Assembly (NCBI GenBank): GCA_000149265.1
Contig: CH002829.1
Span: forward strand, 142,850 to 206,849
Source: Ciona savignyi
Taxonomy: Eukaryota; Chordata; Ascidiacea; Phlebobranchia; Cionidae
Direction of reading: 5' to 3'
Length of the DNA: 64,000 nt
A program made the position numbers and the translations under genes. Below are positions 1 to 11,539 of this stretch, piece after piece (position 1 is the stretch's first letter; each line of letters opens with the position of its first letter). The notes beneath the pieces are model-generated. The model did no database searches. It was not told where the DNA came from and saw only the letters and a program-made list of their open reading frames with translations.

Positions 1-223
1 ATATGTGCAGTGAATTTGTTTTCTAATTAATATACATGCTTTGCTGATATATATCAGTTGTTAATTCAGTTTTAAACCTATTTAATATAAAAAAAAAGCT
101 TTTTTAATTCACCTTAGAGTAAGCTAGACCGGAGAACCGGTACGCACTTTTACATAAACTAAAACTGGTTAAAAACTACATTAAATATTAAAATAAAAAG
201 TATACATTTACTGTAAAATGCAT

Positions 224-510
224 TTATAAATATAATATAGGGTACTTAAACATATGACAATTATCTAAAAAGACAGAGATTTTTTGATTGGGATTATCTG
301 GGTGAAAAAAATAACTTTGCTTGATTGGATATCTCACAGGTACTCCTAATTCATTTAACATACTCTGGTTGCTCCCACAGCCATCATTGTCATTCAGGCA
401 GGACAACATCTTCTGCACTAATTCTGCAAGAGTTTTCCCAGACAAGCCATCAGTGAAGCAATAAGCTATTGGAATTTTTCAGTTTGCATTAATTGGAACC
501 AGCATAAACA
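224..510 (-). pseudogene. P-element/THAP9-like transposase fragment (catalytic core, 3' half)
   Basis: The reverse strand reads GSNQSMLNELGVPVRYPIK followed by a stretch ending SVFLDNCHMFK, which is the block around the second catalytic region of P-element/THAP9 transposases, where family members read DGxxxN and then a (D)PPHLxK-like motif. The adjoining part (440-506) reads NANWKIPIAY and SGKTLAELV, continuous with the fragment at 3799 and upward if the LTR insertion is removed. Copy 1 has lost about ten codons before GCGSNQ that copy 2 still has (reads SLTCDGCGSNQ). The C-terminal third is missing through a deletion. Non-functional. Confidence 0.8.
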
Positions 511-1237
511 TGTGGCACCTCTAATATAATACATATTTGTTTTAATTTATGTATAAAATATTTTATACTTTAAACGTCGTTGTTTTGCGTTTGATGTTTT
601 TTTTCACGTGTTTTATTACTTTGTACGTAATTATCACCTTGTAGGCTACGGGGCTTTTGTATTTTTGCCGTTTAAATCATTAACATAGTTTTTTCACCTA
701 ATTCCCCACAGTTAGTCAAACGTGCAGATGTGAAACGTCTCGCACGTAAACTTTTCGCACCTTGTAAATTCCCTATATATTCTGGAAATTTATATAACCC
801 ATTATAACCTACAATAACGTATTTGAGATAACTTGCGTCATGCTGTATAACGTACCTTATACTACGTTTCCATGTCCACTCTTCAGGACAAGTACTTGTC
901 CTGAAGTGCGTCATCGCGCCTGACGGGACCACGTGACTTCAAAATTGAGGCGCAGTACTTGTCCTGACGGAGAATCGGTCAGGCGGTCCCGGAGAGGTTG
1001 CCCAGTCGAGTTCAGGCGCAGTATTATGCGCCTGAACGCACTCAACCGAAACATTTCAAACAACACGCTGCAACTGGAAATTAGTGATTTGTGCGGAGTA
1101 TTGTGCAGTTCAACACTGCTAGGGTATGGGCGATGGTGATAGTTAGATTTAAAACCTAAAGTAACTTTTTTAGTAGCGTAGTAGATTACATCCTAATATG
1201 AGGCATAAGGTTTATAGACTAGGCTGTCAAGCTAAAG

Positions 1238-1461
1238 TCGCCAAATGGTTTAGCTTGACCAAATAGACTAGCCTTAATTGCTTAATTAAATTTTTAGAAG
1301 ACGAGTAGCAGTTCAAATCCTGATATGAGGCCTACAGTAAAAATGACTGGGCTGTTAAGTTAATATAAGTCGCCCAATGGTTTAGCTTGGGCAAATATGC
1401 TAGCCTCAATTGCTTAATTCATTTTTTAGAAGACTAGTAGCAGTTTATGGCCTGATATGCC
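1238..1461 (+). repeat. Two tandem tRNA-like (SINE-type) units inside the Harbinger element
   Basis: Two units of about 130 bp (1238-1330 and 1369-1461) each read GTCGCC(A/C)AATGGTTTAGCTTG, then a spacer TTAATTGCTTAATT, then AGTAGCAGTT and CTGATATG. The first unit has A-box-like (TGGTTTAGCTTGA) and B-box-like (GTTCAAATCC) segments; the second has a degraded B box. The same GCCAAATGGTT(T/A)ACGC theme recurs on the opposite strand at 25471-25556 and 61582-61673. A tRNA-derived SINE family is the likely source. Confidence 0.45.
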
Positions 1462-1469
1462 CCCCCAAA

Positions 1470-1885
1470 AAAACACTGCCTGGAGTCTTGGCCACAGCAC
1501 CAGACCACCAGGACATGGAACTGGACACCCTGGCCACACCGCATGCTGAGCAATCTATCGTGCTGGATATTCCGGTAACTTGAGGAATCCTCTGCCCCGG
1601 ATATCCCAGCCACACGGCATGTTGAGGAATCTTCTGCCCCGGAAACTTTAGTCACATCACGTGCCCAGAAAACTGGAAGAATACCGGTATCAGGTACACA
1701 ACAGTAGTTGTTGAAAAATTTTGCCTTAGCGCAACAGGACCGGGAATCTCGCAATTTTGACGAAGTATTCCAACTTTTGAGAGAGTCAGAAGCAAGAAGC
1801 TCTGCGAATATACTGCTATGGTGAATGCCATTGCACAACTTGCAGACGTGTTGACTGCATCGTTGAAAAGGAATCCATCTTAAGT
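1470..1885 (+). pseudogene. Possible Myb/SANT-like accessory protein remnant of the Harbinger element
   Basis: Position and strand fit the second gene of PIF/Harbinger elements, which encodes a Myb-like DNA-binding partner of the transposase. In one + frame at 1740-1880 a charged, helix-prone stretch can be read (residues like NFDEVFQLLRESEAR and then VNAIAQLADVLTASLKR after a frame change), typical of the C-terminal tail of such proteins. The upstream part has short internal repeats around GAGGAATC(C/T)TCTGCCCCGG and stops. No intact Myb domain is visible. Tentative. Confidence 0.35.
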
Positions 1886-2093
1886 TTAATATTGCATTCA
1901 CTATTTAGTTTGTTTGTTATGTTGTGTTTTTATTCATTTCTGTCGTTTTTGCGTTCTGTTCTCTTCGGTTTCATACGTATGTTGCGTTCACTATTTTTAT
2001 TCATTTTAAGTTTATTAAAAATTCAAAAACGAATAAAAACAAATCTACATTTCAATGAACAAATAATCCGCAATGATTTGGCGTATATGACTG

Positions 2094-3291
2094 TCAGCAC
2101 TTAGCTGCGACGAGGAACTTTGAGGAACTGGGGTTGCAACAAGCTGTAATAATGTATGGAGCTCCTTCTACATCAACATGTAATTGCCTTTTTAAAATCC
2201 GCCACCTGGCTTTCAACCTCCCAAAGGCATTCTCCACAACTATTCTCTCACTGCTGTGATGATGGTTAAAATTTTCGGTTAGAGTAGAACCGGTGTAGGG
2301 CCTCGTCAGCCATGGTAATAACCCCAGCCATGGAATCCCAAACAATCATCACTTCATTTCGTTGTTGTTGGTATGGTTTCCTGTATGATATAATTAAGGT
2401 TTTACATCACTAGGAAACTAAATTAACTGACATGAATACATACCGTTGGAAGGCTGGTATTTTCTATACAAATTGGACCATTTAAGCACCGATGCATCAT
2501 GTACACTGGCCGGGCATTTTGACAGATATGTCTCTAAATCTAAGAAACATGGGCAACATGAATATAAATGTATGATACATCATTTAATATTTCTGCTTGT
2601 ATTATGGATATGACATCCATCAATATATTTTGTGATATTGGTTTCAATGCATTGCGCCTTGTTGGAATCCGGGAGGTATATAAACTGTGCACTTTTTGCA
2701 TAGTGCTCGACAAAACCTAAAAGGAAAATTCATGGGTAGGCTACATACAGTACATCACACATAACTATATACAAAAAAAGTGTTTATAGGTTACCTGTGA
2801 AGACACCGATGGACTGATGTTTTCCAGTCAGAGTCATTAAAATTCTTCACAATTGTGTCCCATCAGTCTGTTGACCTGTAATTTAATTATCTGTTATGTA
2901 CACTACACAGTAGGTCTAGCCTGACAACTTTTCCGGGGAATTGACCGAACTGGGTTAAACAAAATTAAACAATCAAAAATGGAGTTCATCAAGGTACACA
3001 TAAAACATTATTCTCAGTACCGGTAATCCTATATGGCCTAATCGCATTAATGTTAATATGGTATGCACACAAGACAACAGCAGATTGGTCAATTTACCTT
3101 TGCAGCATCCAGAAATCTCTTTTTTTGTGAGGCCTAGGGACATGTTTGCCCAAAATTCCAAGTGCTAACAACAGACATGTTTTTTGCATTTTCTTCATTT
3201 TCTTTTGCTCAATCATGATAATCGTCAAAATCAGTTGCAGTATAATTGTTGCAAGTGCAACTGCTTCTACAGATAATTCAGTTCTCGGCAT
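2094..3291 (-). pseudogene. PIF/Harbinger transposase (DDE_Tnp_4-like), degraded
   Basis: Read on the - strand in several frames. Near 2460-2510 it gives CPASVHDASVLKWSNLYRK, matching the conserved (P)GSVHDxRVxxxSxLY block that holds the second catalytic Asp. At 2094-2345 it gives GLLPWLTRPY followed by SSERIVVENAFGRLKARWR, the block with the catalytic Glu of the family. An N-terminal segment beginning MPRTELSVEAVALATI is at 3094-3291. Stops and frameshifts separate the parts, so no enzyme can be made from this copy. It lies between the Harbinger terminal repeats. Confidence 0.8.
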
Positions 3292-3798
3292 TTTTTGGTT
3301 TTTTAGGCCATAAACATGTAACAGTTAGATCTATCAACACAACACACAGCAGACTAAAAATAGAAATGCGTTCTTCCCTGCGACGCGCTTGAGTGATCAC
3401 GGTGCGCCTGAAAAGTGGACTAAGCGGACATGGAAACGCGAGGGGTTTTGCGCCTGATCGGCCAGGCGGTCTATTCCAACAGGCTATGCTTTCAGGCGCA
3501 GTACACAAATGGACATGGAAACGTAGTATTAGACTATACAACTGGCGTCATGCTGAATGACGTACTAAGTAACTTGAGTCGCGAATAAACCGTATATTGA
3601 ATGAGACGCAGAATACAACTAAAGTGAATCAAGAGTTATAGACTTCGAGTTTGAGATTAAGACTGTACAAATCGTGACTGCCATATTATTTGGTGGGTGT
3701 TCTGTGGAAAGTAGATTTTCCGCTGCGCAGCTCGCGAGAGACCGTAAGGCAGCCAACGCTCAAGCAATCAGCTTGTAAAAACCGCGAGCCCACAAACA

Positions 3799-4700
3799 CA
3801 AGGGCGTTTGCTGCAACAGGTAGCGAATCGTCATCTAAATTTTCTCCTAAGTTTATAAATCCTGTATACTCCTTTCCATTCCATTCCACTTGCTTTTTGA
3901 TTGCCATTTCATCCAATATGAGTGAATAATATAATGTGTAATCCATCTTGGCTTGCTTATTTTCAATGGCTTCAATGGATTCTGCAGTAATTCCAGCATT
4001 ACCTTTAAAGACAGATAACCACTTTGACAAAGTTCTTGGGTGTGGTAATGTTAGGTATTTTCGAATGAATTGGCTTGTCTTATAAGTATTTTTTATTTTT
4101 GGCTTTGACTAACAGCTCTTTCAAACCTTTAACTTGTTTTGTAGCCCTGCATTTCTGCACAAGTAACACTTTTTTCTTATTTTGATTAACTTTCGTTTTA
4201 TGTTTTCTATCTTTTGTTTTGGACTATACCAGTATTACAGTAGTTCTTTTAAAACATTATGACTCTGTATAAATTTGAATTTTTTTTTTCAGGTACCACA
4301 GCTCGACTAGCTAGCCGATCTCCCTTCTTTTTTTTTTTTGGGGGGGGGAAAAAATATTTAAGCTTACTACAACTAACGTCACTAATCTCTTGCCCAAAGG
4401 CTGGAGTACTGGTAAAAAATGACTTACTGACTGAAGATGCTCCGGGAAACTGAATACTGATGGCACTGCCCCAAGCTGTAAGTCGTTTTCGCACTCTACC
4501 ATAGAAATCGTCAGCAACAAAATGTTCCGAGCATATATATGAATACTTTGTTGGGAAGAATTTCTCTCTTTTAAGTGCTACCAGCCATTGTTCCCGTTGC
4601 TCTTTATTTTTTGGTAATCTGAATTTAAAGTGGTGCAGTTTAACTTCGTGTATGTGGTATATTTGTATATTATTATGCGTTAAACAATGTACCTATGAAA
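3799..4700 (-). pseudogene. P-element/THAP9-like transposase fragment (THAP domain, coiled coil, first catalytic block)
   Basis: Runs N to C from about 4700 down to 3799 on the - strand. The second half of a THAP zinc finger reads KNKEQREQWLVALKREKF and YICSEHFVADDFYG, with the C...SEHF signature. Next comes a Lys-rich coiled-coil segment (frameshifted), then LSKWLSVFKGNAGITAESIE and LILDEMAIKKQVEWNGKEY, the block carrying the first catalytic Asp in P/THAP9 transposases, ending VAANALVF at the LTR insertion. A poly-A/poly-C run near 4330-4350 breaks the frame. Copy 2 (34933-36830) covers the same parts and more. Confidence 0.82.
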
Positions 4701-4847
4701 ACACCACGTTGTAGTCTTGATTTGACGTTTTGTGCAGCCCCACGCAGAACAAGAAATAACCATATCCACTAACCGTACTGGTATCATTTTCTAAAAGTAA
4801 AAGTGTAAGCTTAAGTTTAACGGGGATAGGATATTCTTATTTAATGG

Positions 4848-4937
4848 ACCCACGCGCCCATTGTTGGGTTACACGCAACTAGCATCGGCAGGTTTCGATC
4901 TTGCACCATTCCTGCTGACGGTCCGACGCGCTACTGT
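4848..4937 (-). repeat. tRNA-like / SINE fragments in the 5' part of the P element
   Basis: On the - strand 4881-4935 reads AGTAGCGCGTCGGACCGTC and later AGATCGAAACC, which resemble tRNA A and B boxes. Immediately upstream on the + strand is ACGCGCCCATTGTTGGGTTA, a motif that recurs at 51240, 58215 and 61455. The A/B-box part is also present in P copy 2 (36984-37035), whereas the GCGCCC segment is an insertion of about 54 bp only in copy 1. SINE debris is the likely explanation. Confidence 0.35.
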
Positions 4938-4940
4938 TGG

Positions 4941-5411
4941 TACAGTTATATAATGTAACGTGGCAGCGTAAAGTGCCGTTTGCGTCAATTACAGTAACAT
5001 TGGGTATATATATCCGGTGTGTATTTCAAAGAGAGTGTCGGACCTCGTGGTACGTAGGTATTAAAGTAGGCTACAACTTTAAACGTTTCTGTGGACTTTT
5101 TCACACGAAGAAATGGTTGACGACTTGAATGTCGTCTGGTCTAGTGTTGCGCATGTAATTTTATTTAATAAATATGATGCATTAAAATGCCAAAGTTTAA
5201 TACATATTGCTCCTTAAATATACGGGAAATAAAGTTTGGTACTATATATAATTATTTTTTTTCTTAAAACTCAGCTTTAAAAGTACGTTCAGTTAAATAA
5301 CAATTATAAAAAAATAAAACCATTATTTGTATGGCAACACAGCCATTGCCCGGCAAATGCATTCATTTTACAACAATGTAGCATTATCAATTATTTAATA
5401 AAGGCCACTCT
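4941..5411. other. P-element 5' region, no gene recognised
   Basis: AT-rich sequence colinear with 37036-37508 in P copy 2 at high similarity. It lies upstream of the - strand transposase and probably holds its first exon and promoter. A possible Cys pair (TLYNCTNSN on the - strand near 4950) could belong to the start of the THAP finger, but splicing cannot be established by eye. Confidence 0.4.
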
Positions 5412-5489
5412 TAGTCCGGGAAGCACGTAGGGGTCAACATAGCTGGAAAAGTAACCAATTTTCTTCTTATATAGCAATGATCTATGTAT

Positions 5490-6420
5490 ATTTCCACGAA
5501 AGAAAATGGACGTCTGCCGGGCACATTTTGGTGGATGTGGTCAGGGGGACGTAAGGAGGAGACCCACAAATTGAGCTAGATTAGCTCCAAAGATAACCCG
5601 ACGAAACATATTGGGAAAATGTTCGGCATATCCCATGGTATCATGAATGGCCATTGTCAGACATTTCAAGTGGTGGGAAGTGCCCGCCAGACCCACATAA
5701 CTAGTACCCCAAAATTGAGCTAGATTAGCTCATGAGGTAACCCGATGAAACTAAATGAAAAATGTTTGTCATGGTCTACACTCTACGGTATCGTAAATCG
5801 CCAATGCCAGACGATATAAGTGGTGGCCTGTGCCTGCCAGACGCCTTTAAATGCCCAATGTTCCAAAAATTAAGCTAGATTAGCTTGTAAGGTAACCTCA
5901 CGAAACATATTGGAAAATGTTCGGCATATCCCAGGGTATCATGAATGGCTATTGCCAGACATTTTAAGTGGTGGGAAGTGCCCGCTAGATCCATATAACT
6001 AGACCCCAAAATTGAGCTAGATTAGCCCATGAGGTAACCCGATGAAACTAAATGAAAATTTTCGTCATAGTCTACGGTATCGTAAATCGCCAATGCCAGA
6101 CGATTTAAGTGGTGGACTCTGCCTGCCAGACGCCCTAAAAATGTCCCATGTTTCAAAAATTGAGCTAATTTAGCACAAAAGGTAACCTCACGAAACATAT
6201 TAAAAAATGTCTGACATAGCCCAGGGTATAATTAATGAACTATTGCAAGATATTTCTAGTGGTTGGGTGTGCCCGACAGACCCACATACCTAGTAGCCTA
6301 TCCCAAAGTTGAAGTAGAACCCGATGAAACCAAATAAAAAATGTTGAGCAGGATTTAAAGCATCATAAATCTCCACTGCTAGACATTTTTAGTGATGGAA
6401 TGTGCCTGGCATATATATCC
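5490..6420 (+). repeat. Left sub-terminal repeat array with palindrome GAGCTAGATTAGCTC
   Basis: Six diverged units, each with an interrupted palindrome close to GAGCTAGATTAGCTC. Cores start at 5573, 5717, 5872, 6014 and 6162, with a decayed sixth near 6310, so the spacing is 144, 155, 142 and 148. Two unit types alternate, one followed by TGAGGTAACCCGATGAAAC and one by AAGGTAACCTCACGAAACAT. The right end has the same array inverted. Such sites usually bind the transposase; that function is inferred. Confidence 0.85.
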
Positions 6421-6698
6421 TAACATAAAATGAACCAAGAACAGCTTGGGGGTCAACTTGTATAATTACTAAAACGCTCCCCTATGTAAACGATTTACTT
6501 ATCTGCATCGGACAATTTCCCGCCCGTAGTCATCCGCCATTATGACATAATAACTGCACTATTTTTTGTTATCGATTTCTTGTCTCAGTTTTAGCGGTAG
6601 TAAGATGTGTTTTTCAACTAGTTTAGTTTGTCGTAATTGTTGTAGCTCACGGTAAGGCTAAGCTTTGTATCAAATGGTCGTATAAACAGTTGATTGTT

Positions 6699-9600
6699 AT
6701 GTCACAGCATCAGACTCTATTTATAGTCCAGAACACTGACGTCGAAGACGTATCAAAGTGCTACATTTGTAAGGAGTCAACAGAAGTGGAAAGTCAGCTT
6801 CAAAAGGTAAATGTGAAAACATGGAAAACCATTAGTAATGCTGCTGCTTTGCGTAAAAAATTAAAATCGGACAAGTACTTTGATATCACACGAAACATTT
6901 TGTGATAATAGTTCTACTCTCAGCTATCATCCTGCTTGTCACAAGTGCTATACAGCAGTAAAACGTCCAAAAGAACCCACTTCACTTAACGATAACCCAG
7001 CTGCAAAAAGCACTTGCATCACGACACGGTGTAGTAATGTCTTTTCAAAGTGCGACAGACAGGGCATGTTGAAAGGGTCTTGTATTTTCTGTGGCAAAAG
7101 CCGCAAAAAGAAAAATAGGAAAGAAGAACCTCGACAAAAAATAGCGACGGTTGCCGGTTGTGAATCACTTTGTGAACGGGCGAGTGTCTCTAAAAATGAA
7201 CGAATCAAGAGTATAATTCGGAGTGGAGTAGACCTAATCACCAAAGAAGTAGAATACCACAAGTCATGTCGCCTTGCGTTCCTAAGAGAACCTGACACTT
7301 AATCTAAGCCTACTGAAGAAAAATCATCTCTCTAATTCCACAAGAAAGCATTTAAATGCCTGTGTTTATTTATCGAGACTGAGGTCATAGAAAGGCGACA
7401 GTGTATTTTAGTGGCTGATTTACTTGCCATGTACAAATATGAGTATAATAGTTGTGGAGGAGATAGGGCAGATATTCGAACCTACACAACTCAAAATTTT
7501 ATCAGAAAAGTAAAAGATTTTTTTAAAGAAGAAATCAAAATAATATTAGCGGATCAACGGAAAGCCAACTTTATCCACAGCTCTTCTCTTTTAAAAGAAG
7601 GGTCTCGTTTACATAAAGATTCAAAACGGCATGAAGAGGATAATAAGTTAAGATGTGCCGCTCTCTATCTTCGATCGCTAATTATGCAACTTCCAAAGAC
7701 CAAGAATCCGAATCATGCAACTCTCCAAAACTTGAAAGAATGCTCTTCAGAAATACCAGAACAAGTTGACTTGTTTTTCAGAAGTCTTCTTGGTGGTGTG
7801 ACACCAAGTTTTGGTGGCACACGTAGGGAAACGATCGACAGAAAAATCACTTCAATGGCATCGGATTTTTAACGTCACTAACGGCACCGTAAAGCCATGG
7901 AAGCACACAGCTATGGGCCTCGGGCTTGCATCCCTCACAGGTTCAAAGCTGGTGATGCAAATTCTGAACAGATCAGGACACTGCATAAGCTACAGTGAGG
8001 TAAAGGGCCTTGAAACTGAATTGGCGTATTCAGTTGAAGGTGACACACATGATGCGCCAGATGGGATTTGCCTTGATCTAAACTTAGCAAAGCCTGTGTT
8101 TGGGATAACAATGACGCAAACATAGAAACTTTAGATAGAAAAGGAACATTGTACGCGACTGTTGGCCACACGCACCAGAATGTCATCCAAGGTGACCAAC
8201 ATACCAATACTACCATAGTTGCGTTTCGAGAGATTAGACACCGACGCAGTTTTGTAAGAAATAAACGCGAGATACCCCCGTTCGGGAAATCTATACACAA
8301 AGCCAATTTCCTTAGTCTTACCACAGCAGCTCATGTTGATACCGATGTATCCAGTACACAGCTAGAAAGCGATGACGGCTACAACATTAGGTTAAATTTA
8401 TTGGACTTATATTGGTTCTGGAGTTCGAGGGAAGACAGTACACCTTTACATGCTGGATTCATGAGCAATTACATTCAGGATAAATTACCCCTTCAGCGAA
8501 TTTGTTATATGGATCCGATATCGAAATCACCAACCAACAATGATGTAGTGAGGGAGACCATGATCCGGACCATGAACGTTGCAAAGGAGACTGGCCAGGA
8601 TTTTGCAGTTGTTACTTACGACTTGGCCGTTGCATTAAAAGCTTACTCCATACAAGCCATCCAAACTTCCATATTTGACAAACTGTTGATAATGTTAGGG
8701 AGCTTTCACATTGAGTTAGCTTTCTACGGAGCAGTTGGTACACTTATAAATGAAAGTGGAATTAAATATGTTCTCACCGAAGCCGACATTTTGGCGGAAG
8801 GTTCAATGGTAGGATTTATCAAGGGGAGGTTTTACAACAGATGCACGCGTATTCATGAGCTGCTTGCTAATGTCTTAGAACAGAATGTACAAACGATTTC
8901 TTCTTGAAATATCCCAAGACGACTTTGATTCCTTCCAACAAGTTATGTCTACTGTACCTTTGGACCCAATACTAGCAAAAGAACATCTATCGCATCCAGT
9001 TGTTACCCCGCATCTGAGGATTTATGAGAACTACTTTCAAACGATTCTCGACGGAAATCTTGGATCAACAGCACAATACTGGGCCATTTACATCTATCTG
9101 ATCAATCGACTTCACAGAGAACTGCAGAGATGTGTAAAGACCAATAACGTCGACGGATATGTAAATGTATTTCCACAGATGTTGGATGTGTTCTTCGCCC
9201 TGAACCGTCCAAACTACGCCAGATGGGGCACACTTTTCCTCCGGAAGTTGAAGAGTTTATACCCAAAGGTGCGCGAGATATTACAAAACGGTGCCTTTTC
9301 CATCAGACGCACATCAAAAGATTATAGCAAATCAGCTGTTAATCTCTCTTTGGAGCAGACAGTTAATCGTGATTCTGCATCAACAATGAAAGGAATCGTT
9401 TCGAAATTCTGTGAACGCAATGCGCCGTTGGTCATTGACTATGACACAGCGGTCTATGGCAGTCACAGAGCTTAGAAAATTAACCGGACTTGAATTTGGG
9501 GAAAGTGCAGCAGCTCAATGCCGTCCCTCAAGAATAAAAAATGACAACTGTCATATGGGGGCACTGAGTGCAAAAGTTGACCTATTCGGAAATCCATTTG

Positions 9601-11400
9601 CAGAAGATGCTCCAATTTCTTTAGTCAATATTGCTACCGGTCATGTAACCAATACGCTGAGAAGAGGACAGGATAAAAAAGAGAAATTTCAACATGAATG
9701 GAACTCCAACAGCAATCGATTTCTTGTGAAACCCTGTACAAAACTTCGCTTCTCAGAACTTGAAGCAACAGGCCAAAGTACCATCCTCGCAGAAGACAAA
9801 AACAACTGCCGAGAGACATGTTTCTGCGTATGATTGTAGTTGTAGCAGAGAAGACAGCATTTGACCTACGGAATGTTATATCCTATCCCATTGTTAAAAA
9901 AAACTCGAATCACTTCACACAGAAATATTCACCGAAGCGGATTTACCGACGACCTATTTACAGGTATATGACGGAGGACTTCTTTTGCATTCTGTTTTTT
10001 CGCAAACGAACATTGGAGCATTATATGCATCAATTGCGCACTATATTCTCTCAGTGGTGTTTTTCCGGAAGGGCCAATGAGGCACATGTTTGTCTCGACA
10101 AGTACCTTGAGTGCTCCATAAAAGAAAGTGAGAAAAGGTTGCGAGGTGCAGTTGGTTCAGCATATGTGATTACCGGACCAAATCAGACTATCAGGCAGCG
10201 CGGACAAAAGCTTCTCACTAATGGAAAATTCAAAAACGAACTAACCAAGTTTCTTTTACAAGAGTGGGGAAAAGATTACAACTGGCACCTGTTTAGTAGG
10301 AAGACCTTGATTGCTTCCTATGGTGGCGAGTGCTTCCAATACGTTCCCGACAGACAACATCATATCAATGTAACCAATCCAGTACACCTTCAAGCCGACC
10401 ATGAAGAGGCGGATACGCTGATTGCATTTCATATTGCCAAAACAACAGCAGGACATATTATAGTGCGGGCATCCGACACAGACGTCTTGGTGATATTAAT
10501 TGGTGCTCTTGGAGCGCAACGCAAAGAAGTCCGGTGTAGAGCCAACATTGTAACGGATTGTGGAATATGAAAAAGCAGGAGGTTTATCAACGTGACTAAC
10601 ATTGTTCATGTTCTTGATGAACGCCAACCTGGACTTTCAAGAGCACTCCCTGGATACCATGCATTTACTGGATGTGATTTCACTTCGGCCTTTTACAGGT
10701 AAGCACAAAATGTTTGTATGAGAGCATGGCTTAATTTACAATTTGTTCTTTTTGTTTAGGAAAGGCAAAAGTAAACCATTTGATCTCCTTGGGAGAGACA
10801 AAAGTGGTTGTTACGTTAATCTTTTTATCGGTATGGGAGAGGTTCAGAGAATTGATTTTGATGTCGCATCCGAGTTTGTTTGTCGCTTGTATGGACAGAG
10901 TGAAATTCGTGATGTCAATGAAGCACGATACAACAAACTTCTACAAATGAACGGCAAACTTGATCAGGTAATCGCGGTACAAAATGCGTTAATTTCATAT
11001 CACCGGTTCTTAAATATCGTACAACGAATGTAACAACACGGGTTGATTGACTTTTAGGGGAATCCACTGGCAAACATTAAACGAGTCGACTGTGCTTTAC
11101 TGCATCCGAACTCTCGAGATGAAGATCCAACGAGCGAAGTACATTACAGGATTGTGGATACGTGCTGCGACAGCATCTCCCACGAATGGGTTAGTTCCAA
11201 CCGACTATGGATAGTGTGTGGAGAACGGTATTTTTGTGCCAATCTGGCTTCAGGGTTCTAGTATACCCGACAGGTTGTTTGAAGATAGAAATGCAGAAGA
11301 TATTGCAGAAACCGACAGTCAGTTAATAATAGAAATAACTGACGAAGCGTGGAGCGAAGACTCGGACTCAGATGCGGATGAGGAAGAAGAACAGGAATGA
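6699..11400 (+). pseudogene. Transposon-encoded zinc-finger/XPG-like nuclease protein, copy 1 (frameshifted)
   Basis: About 1500 codons in pieces across all three frames. The start chosen is ATG 6699 (MSQHQTLFIVQNTD), shared with copy 2. N-terminal zinc-binding motifs: CYICKES, then YHPACHKCY, then GSCIFCGK, ending with YHKSCRLAF. The middle contains SLEQTVNR and a Trp-rich helical block. The C-terminal part reads HEEADTLIAFHIA (about 10400), ASDTDVLVILIG (about 10469) and YHAFTGCDFTSAF (about 10655), resembling the acidic clusters and (L)GCDY-like motif of the XPG-I/FEN1 PIN-like fold. Two canonical introns remain: 10699-10759 and 10968-11057. It ends in an acidic tail (EDSDSDADEEEEQE). Stops near 6905, 7303 and 7872 and at 10568 are absent from copy 2. 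Confidence 0.7.
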
Positions 11401-11539
11401 TTTAGTCAATGACGGAACATTAGCCTACGTTGCTTTGTGAACATCATTAAAATACTTCGTTACTCTGTTTGGCTATCAAATTATTAAATTCACATATCAC
11501 TTTTGCGATTTACGATGCCTTAAAACCTGCCCAACATTT

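Larger units (their letters stand above)
860..3528. mobile_element. PIF/Harbinger DNA transposon (2669 bp, decayed autonomous copy)
   Basis: Perfect 19-bp terminal inverted repeats (TACTACGTTTCCATGTCCA at 860 and its complement ending at 3528) are flanked by TTA at 857-859 and 3529-3531. A 3-bp TWA duplication is the hallmark of PIF/Harbinger. Inside are a DDE-type transposase relic on the - strand and, on the + strand, a possible remnant of the Myb/SANT-like partner protein. Sub-terminal sequence is rich in copies of CAGGCGCAGTA-type and CTTGTCCTGA motifs in both orientations, likely binding sites. A tRNA-like dimer (1238-1461) lies within it. Confidence 0.88.
511..3794. mobile_element. Solo LTR (about 612 bp) interrupted by a Harbinger element
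   Basis: This block is absent from P copy 2, where the sequence runs directly from GCATAAACA to CAAGGGCG. The insert starts TGTGGCACC and ends GAGCCCACA, so it has TG...CA ends, and it is flanked by AACA at 507-510 and 3795-3798. Without the internal Harbinger element about 612 bp remain, in two pieces (511-859 and 3529-3794). An AATAAA lies at 3585. No gag, pol or second LTR is seen, so a solo LTR formed by recombination is the simplest reading. The family is not identified. An unrelated non-autonomous element with TG/CA ends is possible. Confidence 0.6.

Noticed and set aside
1434..1901. 155-codon - strand frame inside the Harbinger element
   Set aside because: No homology. The + strand in the same place better fits the expected accessory protein tail, and the frame overlaps repeated GC-rich motifs.
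5412..5440. Calling a 3-4 bp target duplication for the nuclease transposon
   Set aside because: Left (CTTAGTC) and right (TACTATC) flanks offer only imperfect matches (such as ACT or TAGT at unequal distances), so the exact ends stay open.
5490..6420. Regular repeats that could suggest a CRISPR array
   Set aside because: Units are ~147 bp, diverged, mirrored at the other end of a transposon, and in an animal genome.
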